This document shows, piece after piece, positions 49,939 to 59,269 of a stretch of 64,000 bases of DNA. The stretch covers positions 3,410,001-3,474,000 of the forward strand of contig NZ_JAPEOQ010000001.1 in the NCBI RefSeq assembly GCF_026341035.1, written 5' to 3'. Each line of letters starts with the position of its first letter. Position 1 is the first letter of the stretch. This DNA is from Streptomyces sp. NBC_01016 (GTDB taxonomy: Bacteria; Actinomycetota; Actinomycetes; Streptomycetales; Streptomycetaceae). The translations under genes were made by a program, and so were the position numbers. The notes below the pieces were generated by a model. The model saw only the letters and a program-made list of their open reading frames with translations, was not told the origin of the DNA and searched no databases.

Positions 49939-52206
49939 ATGCCGCGTTTCAGCATTGTGGTCCCGGTCCATCGCGTGCAGGGATACCTGCGTGAGTGCCT
50001 GGACTCGGTGTTGGGACAGGAGTACGACGACTTCGAATTGATCGCCGTCGACGACTGCTCGCCCGACGGCTGTGGCGCATTGCTCGACGAATTCGCCTCG
50101 GCCGACCAGCGCGTGCATGCCGTACACCTTGAGCAGAACGTGGGCCTCGGCCGGGCCCGCAATGCCGGTCTCGAGCGCGCCGTCGGCGATTACGTCGTCT
50201 TTCTCGACGGCGACGACACCCTGGCCCCCGGCGCCCTTTCCGCGATGGCCGCCCGGCTCGACGCCACCGCTGACCCCGACCTCCTCGTCTTCGACTACAC
50301 GCGCACCTACTGGGACGACAGCCGACGGCCCAACGGCGTCGCCCACCTCCTGGCCGAGAAGGGCCCCGACGTCTTCCTGCTCGTGGACCGCCCCAGCCTG
50401 CTCGGGCTGTTGCAGGTCGTCTGGAACAAGGCCTACCGGCGCGCATTCCTCTCCCGGCACGGCTTCACCTTCCCCGCCGGGTACTACGAGGACGTCCCGT
50501 GGACGTTCACCGCGCTGATCACCGCCGAGCGGATCGCCGTCCTCGACCGGGTGTGCATCGAGTACCGCCAGCGCCGCCAGGGCGGCAACATCCTCAGCGC
50601 CACGAGCCGCAAGCACTTCGAAGCCTTCGGCCAGTACGACCTGGTCTTCGCACACCTCGACGCGCACCCGGAGCTCGAACCCTGGCGGGAGCGGCTGTTC
50701 GAGAAGATGGTCGACCACTACCTCACCATCTACACGAAGCCCGGCCGGCTGCCAGAGCAGGACAAGGCCGAGTTCTTCCACGAGGCCGCCCGCCACTACC
50801 GGACGCGCCGGCCCGACGGATACCGGCGGCCCGGCGGCCGACGCGGCCACCGCTACGCGCTCCTCGAACAGGACGCCCACCTGGCCATGCGCGGCCTGCA
50901 CGAGACGGTGCGCGGCACCCGGGCCGCGCAGCGCCGGGCCGTGGGCGCGGTCCGGGGTGCCAAGCGGGCCGCGATGGCCGCCCACTACTGGGCCGAGCTG
51001 CACCGTCCCGTCGAGCACGACCTCGCCGTCTTCTCCTCGTACTGGAGCCGCGGCGTCACCGGGAACCCGGCCGCGATCGCCGACCGGCTCGCCGAACTCG
51101 CCCCGCACATCCGCCCCGTCTGGCTGATCCGGCCGGACTGCGTGGACCGGGTCCCGGACGGCACCGATCACGTGCTGGTCGGCTCGCGCGCGTACTGGTC
51201 GGTCATGGCCCGTGCCAGGTACTTCGTCAACGACGTCAACTTCGCCGACTCCGTGGTCAAACGGGCCGGCCAGATCCACGTCCAGACGCATCACGGCACC
51301 CCGCTGAAGACGATGGGCACGGACCAGCGGCGCTACCCGGCCTCCACCGACATGGACTTCGACCGGATGCTCAGGCGCTGCGACCGCTGGGACTACGGCC
51401 TCTCCTCCAACACCCACTCCACGGCCGTCTGGGAGCGGGTCTACCCCTCGCCCCACACCACGTTGGAGACCGGCTACCCGCGCAACGACGTGCTGGCCCG
51501 CGCGGGTGCCACCGAAGTGGACTGGGCGCGACGGGAGTTGGGCCTCACCGAGGGCGTGACCGCGCTGCTCTACATGCCGACGCACCGCGAGTACGAGAGC
51601 TCCTTCGCGCCCCGGCTCGACCTCGCCAGGCTCGCCGAGACCCTCGGCCCCGACACCGTCCTGCTCGTGCGCGGCCACTACTTCTACAACTCCGCCCCGG
51701 ATTATGGCGAGTTGCGGCGCAGCGGCCGGATCAGGGACGTCGGCGGGCACCCCAGGGTCGAGACCCTCTACCTGGCCGCCGACGGCCTGATCACCGACTA
51801 CTCCTCCGCGATGTTCGACTACGCGGTCCTCGACCGGCCGATCATGATCTACGCGGACGACTGGGAGACCTACTCCGCCGTCCGCGGCACCTACTTCGAC
51901 CTGCTGAACGAGCCGCCGGGCGTCGTCGCCCGCACCCAGGACGACCTGGAGGCGCTGCTCACCGAAGGGATCTGGAACAGCCCCGAGGCCGCCGCCCTGC
52001 GGGCCGGATTCCGCCGCCGCTTCTGCCAGTTCGACGACGGCCGCGCCGCTGAACGCGTCGTGCGCCGGGTGTTCCTCGACGACAACGCCCCCGTGCCGAT
52101 GACGCCGCTCGACCTGCGCCCCGTCGCCCCCGCTCCCACCCGGCCCGCATGTGTGGGCACCGAGATCCCACGCACTCCGGCAGCGAAGGAAGAACGAGCC
52201 CGATGA
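49939..52206 (+). CDS. GT2 glycosyltransferase fused to CDP-glycerol glycerophosphotransferase (TagF-like), first copy
   Basis: The 755-aa protein (AGGCAGGAG before the ATG) starts with a GT-A/GT2 domain (about 1-230: FSIVVPVHRVQGYLRECLDS, VDDCSPDG, DGDDTL as the DxD). After a helical linker comes a Glyphos_transf domain (about 380-720): IHVQTHHGTPLKTMGTD, TGYPRNDVL, YMPTHREYESSF, AADGLITDYSSAMFDYAVLD. It would add a sugar and polymerise or prime polyol-phosphate units from CDP-glycerol in wall teichoic acid synthesis, on the cytoplasmic membrane face. It overlaps the second fusion gene by ATGA. Exact substrates are not predictable. Confidence 0.88.
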   Translation: MPRFSIVVPVHRVQGYLRECLDSVLGQEYDDFELIAVDDCSPDGCGALLDEFASADQRVHAVHLEQNVGLGRARNAGLERAVGDYVVFLDGDDTLAPGALSAMAARLDATADPDLLVFDYTRTYWDDSRRPNGVAHLLAEKGPDVFLLVDRPSLLGLLQVVWNKAYRRAFLSRHGFTFPAGYYEDVPWTFTALITAERIAVLDRVCIEYRQRRQGGNILSATSRKHFEAFGQYDLVFAHLDAHPELEPWRERLFEKMVDHYLTIYTKPGRLPEQDKAEFFHEAARHYRTRRPDGYRRPGGRRGHRYALLEQDAHLAMRGLHETVRGTRAAQRRAVGAVRGAKRAAMAAHYWAELHRPVEHDLAVFSSYWSRGVTGNPAAIADRLAELAPHIRPVWLIRPDCVDRVPDGTDHVLVGSRAYWSVMARARYFVNDVNFADSVVKRAGQIHVQTHHGTPLKTMGTDQRRYPASTDMDFDRMLRRCDRWDYGLSSNTHSTAVWERVYPSPHTTLETGYPRNDVLARAGATEVDWARRELGLTEGVTALLYMPTHREYESSFAPRLDLARLAETLGPDTVLLVRGHYFYNSAPDYGELRRSGRIRDVGGHPRVETLYLAADGLITDYSSAMFDYAVLDRPIMIYADDWETYSAVRGTYFDLLNEPPGVVARTQDDLEALLTEGIWNSPEAAALRAGFRRRFCQFDDGRAAERVVRRVFLDDNAPVPMTPLDLRPVAPAPTRPACVGTEIPRTPAAKEERAR

Positions 52207-55200
52207 GCACCCGCCTCAGTGTCATCGTCCCCATCTACGACGTGGAGCAGTACCTGCCCGCCTGCCTGGACTCGCTCGCCGGGCAGAGCATGAAGGACCT
52301 CGAGGTCGTCATGGTCGACGACGGTTCACCGGACGACTCGGCCGCCATCGCAGCCGAGTACGCGGCCCGCGACGGGCGGTTCCGGCTGGTGCGCAAGGAG
52401 AACGCGGGGCTGGGGGCGGCCCGTAACACCGGTCTCGCGAACGTCTCCCCGTCGAGCGAGTACGTCACCTTCGTCGACAGCGACGACGTCGTACCGCCCG
52501 ACGCGTACCGGACGATGGTCGGGAGCCTGGACGAGTCGGGCTCCGACTTCGCCACCGGGAACGTGCATCATCTGCGCGGGGAGAAGACCTGGCAGGTGCC
52601 GCTCCTCGGGATGCTGTCCGGTGACCTCCGCCGCCGGGTGCACATCGCCGACGACTCGCGCCTCATCGCCGACCGGATCGCCTGCAACAAGGTCTTCCGC
52701 CGCGCCTTCTGGGACGGATGCGGCCTCTCCTTCCCGGAGGGCGTGCTGCACGAGGACATCTCCGTCGTGCTGACCGCCTACTACCGGGCCGAGGCCGTCG
52801 ACATCGTCGGCGAACCCGTCTACTACTGGCGGCTGCGCGAGGGCGAGTCCGCCCCCTCGATCACCCAGCGCCGTACCGAACCACAGGCCGTCCGAGACCG
52901 GGTCGCCGCCGTCCTCACCGTCTCCTCCTTCCTCGGCGCGCTGCCCGACCCGCGCGCCGAGAGGTTCAAGCGGGAGTACGACGAGCGGGTGCTGCGCGAC
53001 GACCTCCGGCTCTTCCTGCGCGTCCTGCCCGACGGCGACGCGGAGTTCCGCAGCGCCTTCCTGCACGAGGCCAACCGGTTCCTCGACCAGATCGACCCCA
53101 AGCTGGTCCTCGGCCTGCCCGCCGTGCTGCGGGTGCAGTGGATCCTGGTGCGCAAGCACGCCATGGCGGAACTCCTCGCGCTGCTCGCTTCCCGGCGCCG
53201 CAAGGACCCGGTGACCGTCACCGGACGGCGCCACAAGTACGCCGAGTTCGCCCCGCTCACCGACCGCGGCTTCACGCTGCCCAAGGCGGCGCTGCGCATC
53301 GACAAGGAGCTGGAGCTGCGCTCCCCGCTGCGCGCCGCCGAGTGGCAGGGCGGCAAGCTCGTCCTGGAGGGCGACGCCTGGATCAGCCGCATCGACGTGC
53401 CCACCCGCCGCGGCAGCGTCAAGGCGATCCAGCTCAAGCGGGACGGCAGCCGCCGCCGCACCCTGCTGCCCGCCGCCAACGTCCATCATCCGCAGGCCAC
53501 CACCGACTCCGGCCAGAAGTCCCACAATTACGACTGGGCCGGCTGGCGCGTGGAGATCGACCCCGCCAAGTTCCGCAGGCGCGGCCGTTGGCAGGAGGGC
53601 CTCTGGCACGTCGGCGTCCACGTGTACGCGGCGGGCCTGTTCCGCGCCGGTGCGGTGTGGACACGCGGCGCCGCCTCCGCCAACTACCCGCCCGTGCACT
53701 GGGTGGACGCCGACCACCGGATCGTGCCCCACGGCGTCCGGGGCGCTCTGAAGGTCCGCGTCGAGCGGGTCCGCGCACTGATCACGGACCGCCGGTTCGA
53801 CGGCGACGTCCTGCGTGTGGAGGGCGAACTCCGCACCGAGTTGCGCCCGGACGAGCGCATGTCGCTGCGGCTGCGGAATCGCGCGACCGGAGACCGGATG
53901 GACTATCCGGCGGAGGTGGCCGGCCGCGGCCGGGGCGGGATGCTCGCCGTCACCGTCCCGCTGGCGGAGGTCGCGCTGTTCGTCGATCCGGACGGTGGCA
54001 ACACCCGCCCCGGCAAGCGCCGTTGGAGCTCCGAGTGGGTCGCCACGGACGAGCAGGGTACGGAGCGCCGCTTCTCCACTGTGGTCCGCGAAGGTCTCGC
54101 GGACCTGACCACCGACCTGTCCGAAGAGTTCGGCGCGGCCGGCGAGGGCGCCGAGATCGCCGTCACGGCCGGAGCCAACGGCTATCTGAAGATCTCCAGC
54201 AGGAACCGGCGCGCGATCATCGACCGTGTCGCCGAACTCGACGGAGAGATCGTCTTCTCCGGCCGGGCGAGCCTGCGGGACATCGGCAGGGAGCTGGTGC
54301 TGCGCGCCCGCAACCGTGCCGACGAGCGCCCGGGCCGCATCGACTGGCGCCCCGACGGAACCTTCACCGCCTCCTTCGACCCGTCCGTCATGGGCGGGGC
54401 AGGCGGTGGTCTCCCGTTGAAGGCCGGCCGCTGGAACCTCTTCCTCGTGGGAGAGGTCGGCGAGCCGCGGACCCCCTTCGTCATCGACCGCCTCGCCCTG
54501 CCGCGGTTCCCCCTGCACAGCGAACTGAAGGGCCGCCGCTACTGGCTGGAAAACCGGTGGGAGGACTTCCCGCAGCTCAACTGCCGCTCCGAGCTGGCCG
54601 ACGACGAGCGCGGCCCGTACCGCCAACTCCAGTTGCACCGCGAGGTCTACGCGCCGATGCGCGCGAACGAGCCCTTGCGCGACCAGGTCTTCTACCTCAG
54701 CTACAACGGCAAGCAGTTCTCCGACAGCCCGCGCGCCATGTACGAGGAACTGGTCCGGCGCGATGCGGGCCTGCGACACCTGTGGGCGGTCAGGGACGGC
54801 CAGATCGAACTGCCCGACGGGGCGGAGAAGGTCCGGATGTGGGGCCGCGAATGGTTCGAGGCGCTGGCGTCCAGCCGCTACATCGTGACCAACGGGCACC
54901 TGCCCGAATGGATCGAGCGCCGGCCCGGACAGGTGATCGTCCAGACCTGGCACGGCACCATGCTGAAGAAGATCGGCCACGACATCGAGACCCTGCACTT
55001 CGACCGCGAGTACCAGAACCGGCTCGCGCTCGAGGCCGGCAACTGGAGCCTCCTGGTCTCGTCCAACCGCTTCTCCACCCCGATCCTGCGCCGCGCCTTC
55101 TCCTTCCAGGGCGAGATCCTGGAGGCCGGATACCCCCGCAACGACCGTCTCTACGCACCCGACCGGGAGCAGGCCGCCGCTCAGGTGCGCCGCGAACTCG

Positions 55201-55766
55201 GCCTGCCGGAGGGCAAGAAGGTCGTCCTCTACGCGCCGACGTGGCGTGACGACAAGGCGCACAGCGCCGGCCAGTTCAGGTTCGACCTCCGGATCGATCT
55301 GGCCGAGGCCCGCGAACAGCTCGGCGAGGACCACGTCCTGCTGATCCGCCGCCACTCCAACATCGTCGACGTCGTCCCGGGGGCCGGCGACGGCTTCGTG
55401 TGGGACGTCTCGGAGTACCCGGACATCGCCGACCTCTACCTGGCCGCCGACCTCCTGGTCACCGACTACTCCTCGGTGATGTTCGACTACGCGCACCTCG
55501 AGCGGCCGATGCTGTTCTTCACGTACGACCTGGATCACTACCGGGACACCCTGCGCGGCTTCTACTTCGACTTCGAGGCCGACTCCCCGGGGCCGCTGCT
55601 GCGGACCTCGCCGGAGTTGATCGAGGCGATCCGTGACATCGAGAAGGTGCACATCGCGCACCAGGACCGGTTCGCGCGCTTCCAACACCTGTTCTGCGAC
55701 CTCGACGACGGCAGGGCCGCCGCCCGGGTCGTCGACCGGATGCTGGAACAGGCCGCGGAAGTCTGA
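52203..55766 (+). CDS. GT2 glycosyltransferase fused to CDP-glycerol glycerophosphotransferase (TagF-like), second copy
   Basis: The 1187-aa protein starts MSTRLSVIVPIYDVEQYLPA with a GT2 domain (about 1-235; VDDGSPDDSA, VDSDDVVPP). A beta-rich middle of about 400 residues (370-770) is absent from the first copy. A C-terminal Glyphos_transf domain follows (790-1180): VIVQTWHGTMLKKIGHD, AGYPRNDRLYAPD, LYAPTWRDDKAH, AADLLVTDYSSVMFDYAHLE. It probably acts in sequence with the first fusion as primase and polymerase, or adds a different unit. The start overlaps the preceding stop, so both are made from one mRNA. The middle domain may bind the growing polymer. Confidence 0.88.
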   Translation: MSTRLSVIVPIYDVEQYLPACLDSLAGQSMKDLEVVMVDDGSPDDSAAIAAEYAARDGRFRLVRKENAGLGAARNTGLANVSPSSEYVTFVDSDDVVPPDAYRTMVGSLDESGSDFATGNVHHLRGEKTWQVPLLGMLSGDLRRRVHIADDSRLIADRIACNKVFRRAFWDGCGLSFPEGVLHEDISVVLTAYYRAEAVDIVGEPVYYWRLREGESAPSITQRRTEPQAVRDRVAAVLTVSSFLGALPDPRAERFKREYDERVLRDDLRLFLRVLPDGDAEFRSAFLHEANRFLDQIDPKLVLGLPAVLRVQWILVRKHAMAELLALLASRRRKDPVTVTGRRHKYAEFAPLTDRGFTLPKAALRIDKELELRSPLRAAEWQGGKLVLEGDAWISRIDVPTRRGSVKAIQLKRDGSRRRTLLPAANVHHPQATTDSGQKSHNYDWAGWRVEIDPAKFRRRGRWQEGLWHVGVHVYAAGLFRAGAVWTRGAASANYPPVHWVDADHRIVPHGVRGALKVRVERVRALITDRRFDGDVLRVEGELRTELRPDERMSLRLRNRATGDRMDYPAEVAGRGRGGMLAVTVPLAEVALFVDPDGGNTRPGKRRWSSEWVATDEQGTERRFSTVVREGLADLTTDLSEEFGAAGEGAEIAVTAGANGYLKISSRNRRAIIDRVAELDGEIVFSGRASLRDIGRELVLRARNRADERPGRIDWRPDGTFTASFDPSVMGGAGGGLPLKAGRWNLFLVGEVGEPRTPFVIDRLALPRFPLHSELKGRRYWLENRWEDFPQLNCRSELADDERGPYRQLQLHREVYAPMRANEPLRDQVFYLSYNGKQFSDSPRAMYEELVRRDAGLRHLWAVRDGQIELPDGAEKVRMWGREWFEALASSRYIVTNGHLPEWIERRPGQVIVQTWHGTMLKKIGHDIETLHFDREYQNRLALEAGNWSLLVSSNRFSTPILRRAFSFQGEILEAGYPRNDRLYAPDREQAAAQVRRELGLPEGKKVVLYAPTWRDDKAHSAGQFRFDLRIDLAEAREQLGEDHVLLIRRHSNIVDVVPGAGDGFVWDVSEYPDIADLYLAADLLVTDYSSVMFDYAHLERPMLFFTYDLDHYRDTLRGFYFDFEADSPGPLLRTSPELIEAIRDIEKVHIAHQDRFARFQHLFCDLDDGRAAARVVDRMLEQAAEV

Positions 55767-55788
55767 GCGGGCGGGCCCGCCGACGTAC

Positions 55789-56211
55789 TCAGGCGGGCTG
55801 CCGCTCGCCCCGGAAGACCAGCGTCCTGGTCCCCCAGAAGCGCAGCAACGTGGCCAGCACCATGCCGATGCCCGCTCCGGAGATCGTGTCGGCGCGCTGC
55901 GACGTGAAGCCGAGGCCGTAGTGCGACACCGCCAGGCACGCGAGCTGGACCAGGGCGCCCGCGAGGTTGACCGCGAAGAAGACCGCGTACTGCCTGACGC
56001 GGGAAGCCTGTTCGCGGCCGCGCCGTCGGTAGGTACCGAGGGCGTTGCCCACGTATGCCACCGTGCAGCCGGCCACGAAACCCGCCACCTTGGCGGTGAG
56101 CGGATCCCAGCCGGCCGGTCCGCGCAGCCAGACGAAGACGGCGAGATCGGCGGCGTACGCGCACAGTCCTGCCGCCGCGAAGCCGATGACCTCCGAGCGC
56201 GTCACAGCCAT
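55789..56211 (-). CDS. GtrA family membrane protein
   Basis: The 140-aa protein has four TM segments and the GtrA pattern: VIGFAAAGLCAYAADLAVFV, GFVAGCTVAYVGNALGTYRR (N-R/T-Y motif), FAVNLAGALVQLACLAV, GIGMVLATLLRFWGTRTLVF. GtrA proteins help flip or recruit polyprenyl-linked sugars. In M. tuberculosis the homologue Rv3789 sits beside dprE1/dprE2 and supports arabinan synthesis. It is the last gene of the PAP2-UbiA-GtrA unit, 25 bp after the UbiA stop, and converges on the second teichoic fusion gene. Confidence 0.9.
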   Translation of the reverse strand: MAVTRSEVIGFAAAGLCAYAADLAVFVWLRGPAGWDPLTAKVAGFVAGCTVAYVGNALGTYRRRGREQASRVRQYAVFFAVNLAGALVQLACLAVSHYGLGFTSQRADTISGAGIGMVLATLLRFWGTRTLVFRGERQPA

Positions 56212-56236
56212 GGTGGCCGCCGGTTCGTGTGAGGGC

Positions 56237-57184
56237 TCACAGCTTCGCGACCTCGAGGCCGAAGAGCGTGATCCAGAAGAGGCCGATCAGGGCCAACGGC
56301 CTGTCCCGCAGGATGACGTCCTCGGGTGCGCCCGCGCTGCCCCGGTCGGCGAAGACGGCGTACCGCAGGACCGCGACGATGAAGGCCACCATCGACAGCT
56401 GCCGCCACGGCAGCAGCGTCGCCTCGGAGAAGCCTCTGGACTCCATCGCCCACAGGCAGTACGCGAGCACCGAGACCCCGGCCGCCAGTTGCCATACGAA
56501 CCGCAGGTAGCCGGTGGAGTATTCGGAGAGCAACGCGCGCGTGGCGCCGTTCTTCCCCTCCATGCCCACGGCTTCCGAGTAGCGCTTGGCCGACACCATG
56601 AAGAGCGCCCCGAAGCCCGTCGTGATCAGGAACCAGCGCGACAGCGGGATCTCGAGCGCCACTCCGCCGATCATCGCGCGCATCAGGAAGCCGGTGGTGA
56701 CGACGACGAGATCGACGACGAGTACGTGCTTGAGGCTGATGCAGTACGCGAGTTGCATCCCCACGTACGCGGCCAGCAGGGCTGCGGTCATGGGGGTGCA
56801 CAGGTACGCCGCCGCTGTCGGGGCGAGTACGGCGAGGACGCCGCCGACCGCGTACGCGACGGGTACCGGTACCTGGCCCGCCGCGACCGGGCGGTGACGT
56901 TTTTGCGGGTGGGCGCGGTCGGCTTCGGCGTCGCGCGCGTCGTTGATCAGGTAGATCGCGGACGCGGCGGCCGTGAACAGGGCGAAGACGAGAGCCAGTT
57001 GGGTGAGTGCGCCGCTCGAGAACAGCTCGCCCGCGGCGATGGGGGCGGCCACCACCAAGCCGTTCTTGACCCACTGGCGTGGCCGCGCGGTCCTGAGCAG
57101 ACCGAGGGGCAGGCCGATCGGGGAGGGGCGCTGTGTGCCGTCCGGGCGGCCGCTGGAATCGAGCAGCGCGGTGGGCTCAGGCAT
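56237..57184 (-). CDS. Decaprenyl-phosphate phosphoribosyltransferase-like UbiA protein
   Basis: The 315-aa UbiA-superfamily prenyltransferase has about nine TMs. PRQWVKNGLVVAAPIAAGEL precedes the first Asp motif NDARDAEADRAHPQKRHRP (N-D-x-x-D-x-x-x-D), and LKHVLVVDLVVVTTGFLMRA lies in the position of the second. This pattern is specific to the Rv3806c DPPR-synthase group rather than quinone prenyltransferases. It would join decaprenyl phosphate and PRPP to give phosphoribosyl-decaprenol, the committed step to DPA. Its ATG at 57184 overlaps the PAP2 stop by 8 bp. Confidence 0.9.
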   Translation of the reverse strand: MPEPTALLDSSGRPDGTQRPSPIGLPLGLLRTARPRQWVKNGLVVAAPIAAGELFSSGALTQLALVFALFTAAASAIYLINDARDAEADRAHPQKRHRPVAAGQVPVPVAYAVGGVLAVLAPTAAAYLCTPMTAALLAAYVGMQLAYCISLKHVLVVDLVVVTTGFLMRAMIGGVALEIPLSRWFLITTGFGALFMVSAKRYSEAVGMEGKNGATRALLSEYSTGYLRFVWQLAAGVSVLAYCLWAMESRGFSEATLLPWRQLSMVAFIVAVLRYAVFADRGSAGAPEDVILRDRPLALIGLFWITLFGLEVAKL

Positions 57185-57686
57185 GCCCGCCTCCCCGGCC
57201 CGCCCATGCGGCGCCCGCGCGCGCGGTGAGCGCCCCGAGCGCGGCGCCCGCCGCGACATCGCTCGGGTAGTGCACGCCGACGACCAGCCGCGATACACAC
57301 ATCGCGGCCGCGAGCGGGGGCACGATCCGCGCCCCGGCCGGGCGCAGCGCTCCATAGGCGACAGCGGCGGCGGCGGCCGATGTGGCGTGCGAACTGGGGA
57401 AGGAGTGCCGGCCGGCCGTCGCCACGAGGGGCTCGACCTCGGGGCGTGCGCGGCGCACCACTCGCTTGATGACCATGCTCGCGAGGTGCGCGGTCGCCGT
57501 CAGGGCCGTGGCCCGCAGCCAGCAGCCGCGCCGCTCGCGGTCGAGTACGGCCCCGGTGAGTCCGGCGGCGATCCACAGCGCTCCGTGCTCACCGCTGAGG
57601 GAGAGTGCGCGGGCCACGGACGCCACATGCCGGTCACCGCCGCACTCACGCAGCGCCGCGAGGAGTCTGTCGTCCAGGTCGAGCAT
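57177..57686 (-). CDS. PAP2-type phosphatase (decaprenylphosphoryl-5-phosphoribose phosphatase candidate)
   Basis: The 169-aa integral membrane protein has the three PAP2 motifs: KRVVRRARP, SFPSSHATSAAAAA (catalytic His) and SRLVVGVHYPSDVAAG. Adjacent to and overlapping the UbiA gene, it corresponds to Rv3807c, proposed to remove the 5-phosphate to give decaprenylphosphoryl-ribose, the DprE1 substrate. It is the first gene of the minus-strand half of the DPA locus. The ATG at 57684-57686 follows AAGGAAGGCTCCCTTC. Confidence 0.88.
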   Translation of the reverse strand: MLDLDDRLLAALRECGGDRHVASVARALSLSGEHGALWIAAGLTGAVLDRERRGCWLRATALTATAHLASMVIKRVVRRARPEVEPLVATAGRHSFPSSHATSAAAAAVAYGALRPAGARIVPPLAAAMCVSRLVVGVHYPSDVAAGAALGALTARAGAAWAGRGGGHA

Positions 57687-57852
57687 GAAGGGAGCCTTCC
57701 TTAAAACCTGCCCAAATCAGCCCAAAAGATTCTTTTCATCTACCCAGACCGTGGGCGGTCCGTACCGGGAGCCGTACCGCGACCCGCCCGGTGGCCACCT
57801 GCATGGCCTAGTAGTGCCGGTTTCCATTCCGTCGGCGGCTACTGTCGCCCCC
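57687..57852. promoter_or_regulatory. Divergent promoter region of the DPA genes
   Basis: This 166-bp interval between the PAP2 and DprE1 starts is clearly AT-richer than the flanks near 57700-57745 (TTAAAACC, CAAATCAGCCCAAAAGATTC). CCTAGTAGTGCC at about 57808 could include a -10 for dprE1. No palindromic operator is obvious. Confidence 0.45.
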
Positions 57853-59235
57853 ATGTCATCCCAGACGACATCAAATCCACCCGTATCCACCAACCTGCCT
57901 GTTTCGCTCGCCGGTTGGGGCCGCACCGCGCCGACCACCGCCCGGCTCGCACGGCCGCGTACATACGACGAGGTCAGGGCCGCTGTCCTCAGCTGCGGCG
58001 CGCGGGGCGGCATCGCCCGCGGCCTGGGGCGGGCCTACGGTGACGCGGCGCAGAACGCGGGCGGCGCCGTCTGGGACATGACCGGGCTCGACCGCGTCCA
58101 CCGCTTCGACGCGGACGCGGGCGTGGTGGAGTGCGACGCGGGAGTCAGCCTGCACCGACTGATGGAAGTGCTGCTTCCGCTCGGCTGGTTCGTCCCCGTG
58201 ACCCCCGGCACCCGCTATGTGACGGTCGGCGGAGCGATCGGCGCCGACATCCACGGCAAGAACCATCACGTCTCCGGGGCGTTCTCACGGCACGTCACAT
58301 CGCTCGACCTGCTGACGGCCGACGGAACGGTGCGCACGGTGCGGCGCGGCGAGCCGCTCTTCGAAGCGACCGCGGGCGGCATGGGCCTGACCGGCGTCGT
58401 CCTGCGCGCGACCGTCCAACTGCTGCCCGTGCAGACCTCGTTGATGACGGTCGACACCGAGCGCGCCCGGGACCTCGACGACCTGCTGGCCCGCCTCACA
58501 GCCACCGACCACCGCTACCGCTACTCGGTCGCCTGGATCGACCTGCTCGCCCACGGCGCCGCCCTGGGCCGCTCGGTCCTCACCCGCGGCGACCACGCGC
58601 CCCTGGAGGCGCTGCCCGCACGGGCGCGTGCGGCGCCCCTGCGCTTCCGGCCGGGGCAACTGCCCGCCCCGCCCGCCTTCGTGCCCGAAGGGCTGCTCGG
58701 CCGAATGAGCGTCGGACTCTTCAACGAGCTCTGGTACCGCAAGGCGCCCCGCATGCGTACCGGCGAACTCCAGAAGATCTCCACCTTCTTCCACCCGCTG
58801 GACGGTGTGCCGCACTGGAACCGGATCTACGGACGCAGCGGCTTCGTGCAGTACCAATTCGTCGTCGGACTCGACCAGGAGAACGCCCTGCACCGCATCG
58901 TGCGGCGCATCTCCGCCCGGCGCTGCCCGTCCTTCCTCGCCGTGCTGAAGCGCTTCGGGCCGGGGGACTCGGGCTGGCTGTCGTTCCCCGCGCCCGGCTG
59001 GACACTCGCCCTCGACATCCCCGCGAACCTCCCGGAGCTCGGCCCCTTCCTCGACTCGCTCGACGACGAAGTGGCCCAGGCGGGTGGCCGCATCTATCTC
59101 GCCAAGGACTCCCGAGTGCGCCCGGAAATGCTCGCCGGCATGTACCCCAAGCTCGCCGAATTCCGGTCCCTGTGCGCCGAGTTGGATCCGGAGGGCGTCT
59201 TCACCTCGGACCTCGCCCGCCGCCTGCACCTGTAG
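57853..59235 (+). CDS. dprE1: Decaprenylphosphoryl-beta-D-ribose 2'-oxidase DprE1
   Basis: The 460-aa FAD enzyme is colinear with M. tuberculosis DprE1 (461 aa). Shared stretches include LAGWGRTAPTTA, ARGLGRAYGDAAQNAGG, GGAIGADIHGKNHHVSGAF (His134, equivalent to His132), LWYRKAP, YQFVVGLDQ and GRIYLAKDSR (Lys418, as in M. tuberculosis). It oxidises DPR to the 2'-keto intermediate of DPA synthesis. The position of Cys387, target of benzothiazinones, is Ala386 (PGWTLALDIP). It is divergent from PAP2-UbiA-GtrA and is followed by dprE2. Confidence 0.95.
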   Translation: MSSQTTSNPPVSTNLPVSLAGWGRTAPTTARLARPRTYDEVRAAVLSCGARGGIARGLGRAYGDAAQNAGGAVWDMTGLDRVHRFDADAGVVECDAGVSLHRLMEVLLPLGWFVPVTPGTRYVTVGGAIGADIHGKNHHVSGAFSRHVTSLDLLTADGTVRTVRRGEPLFEATAGGMGLTGVVLRATVQLLPVQTSLMTVDTERARDLDDLLARLTATDHRYRYSVAWIDLLAHGAALGRSVLTRGDHAPLEALPARARAAPLRFRPGQLPAPPAFVPEGLLGRMSVGLFNELWYRKAPRMRTGELQKISTFFHPLDGVPHWNRIYGRSGFVQYQFVVGLDQENALHRIVRRISARRCPSFLAVLKRFGPGDSGWLSFPAPGWTLALDIPANLPELGPFLDSLDDEVAQAGGRIYLAKDSRVRPEMLAGMYPKLAEFRSLCAELDPEGVFTSDLARRLHL

Positions 59236-59269
59236 CCGCAGCCCGTCCCGTACGCCCTGGAGAACGCTC

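Noticed and set aside
52326..55688. 1120-codon minus-strand frame opposite the second teichoic fusion
   Set aside because: Antisense shadow. The plus frame has GT2 and Glyphos_transf motifs throughout.
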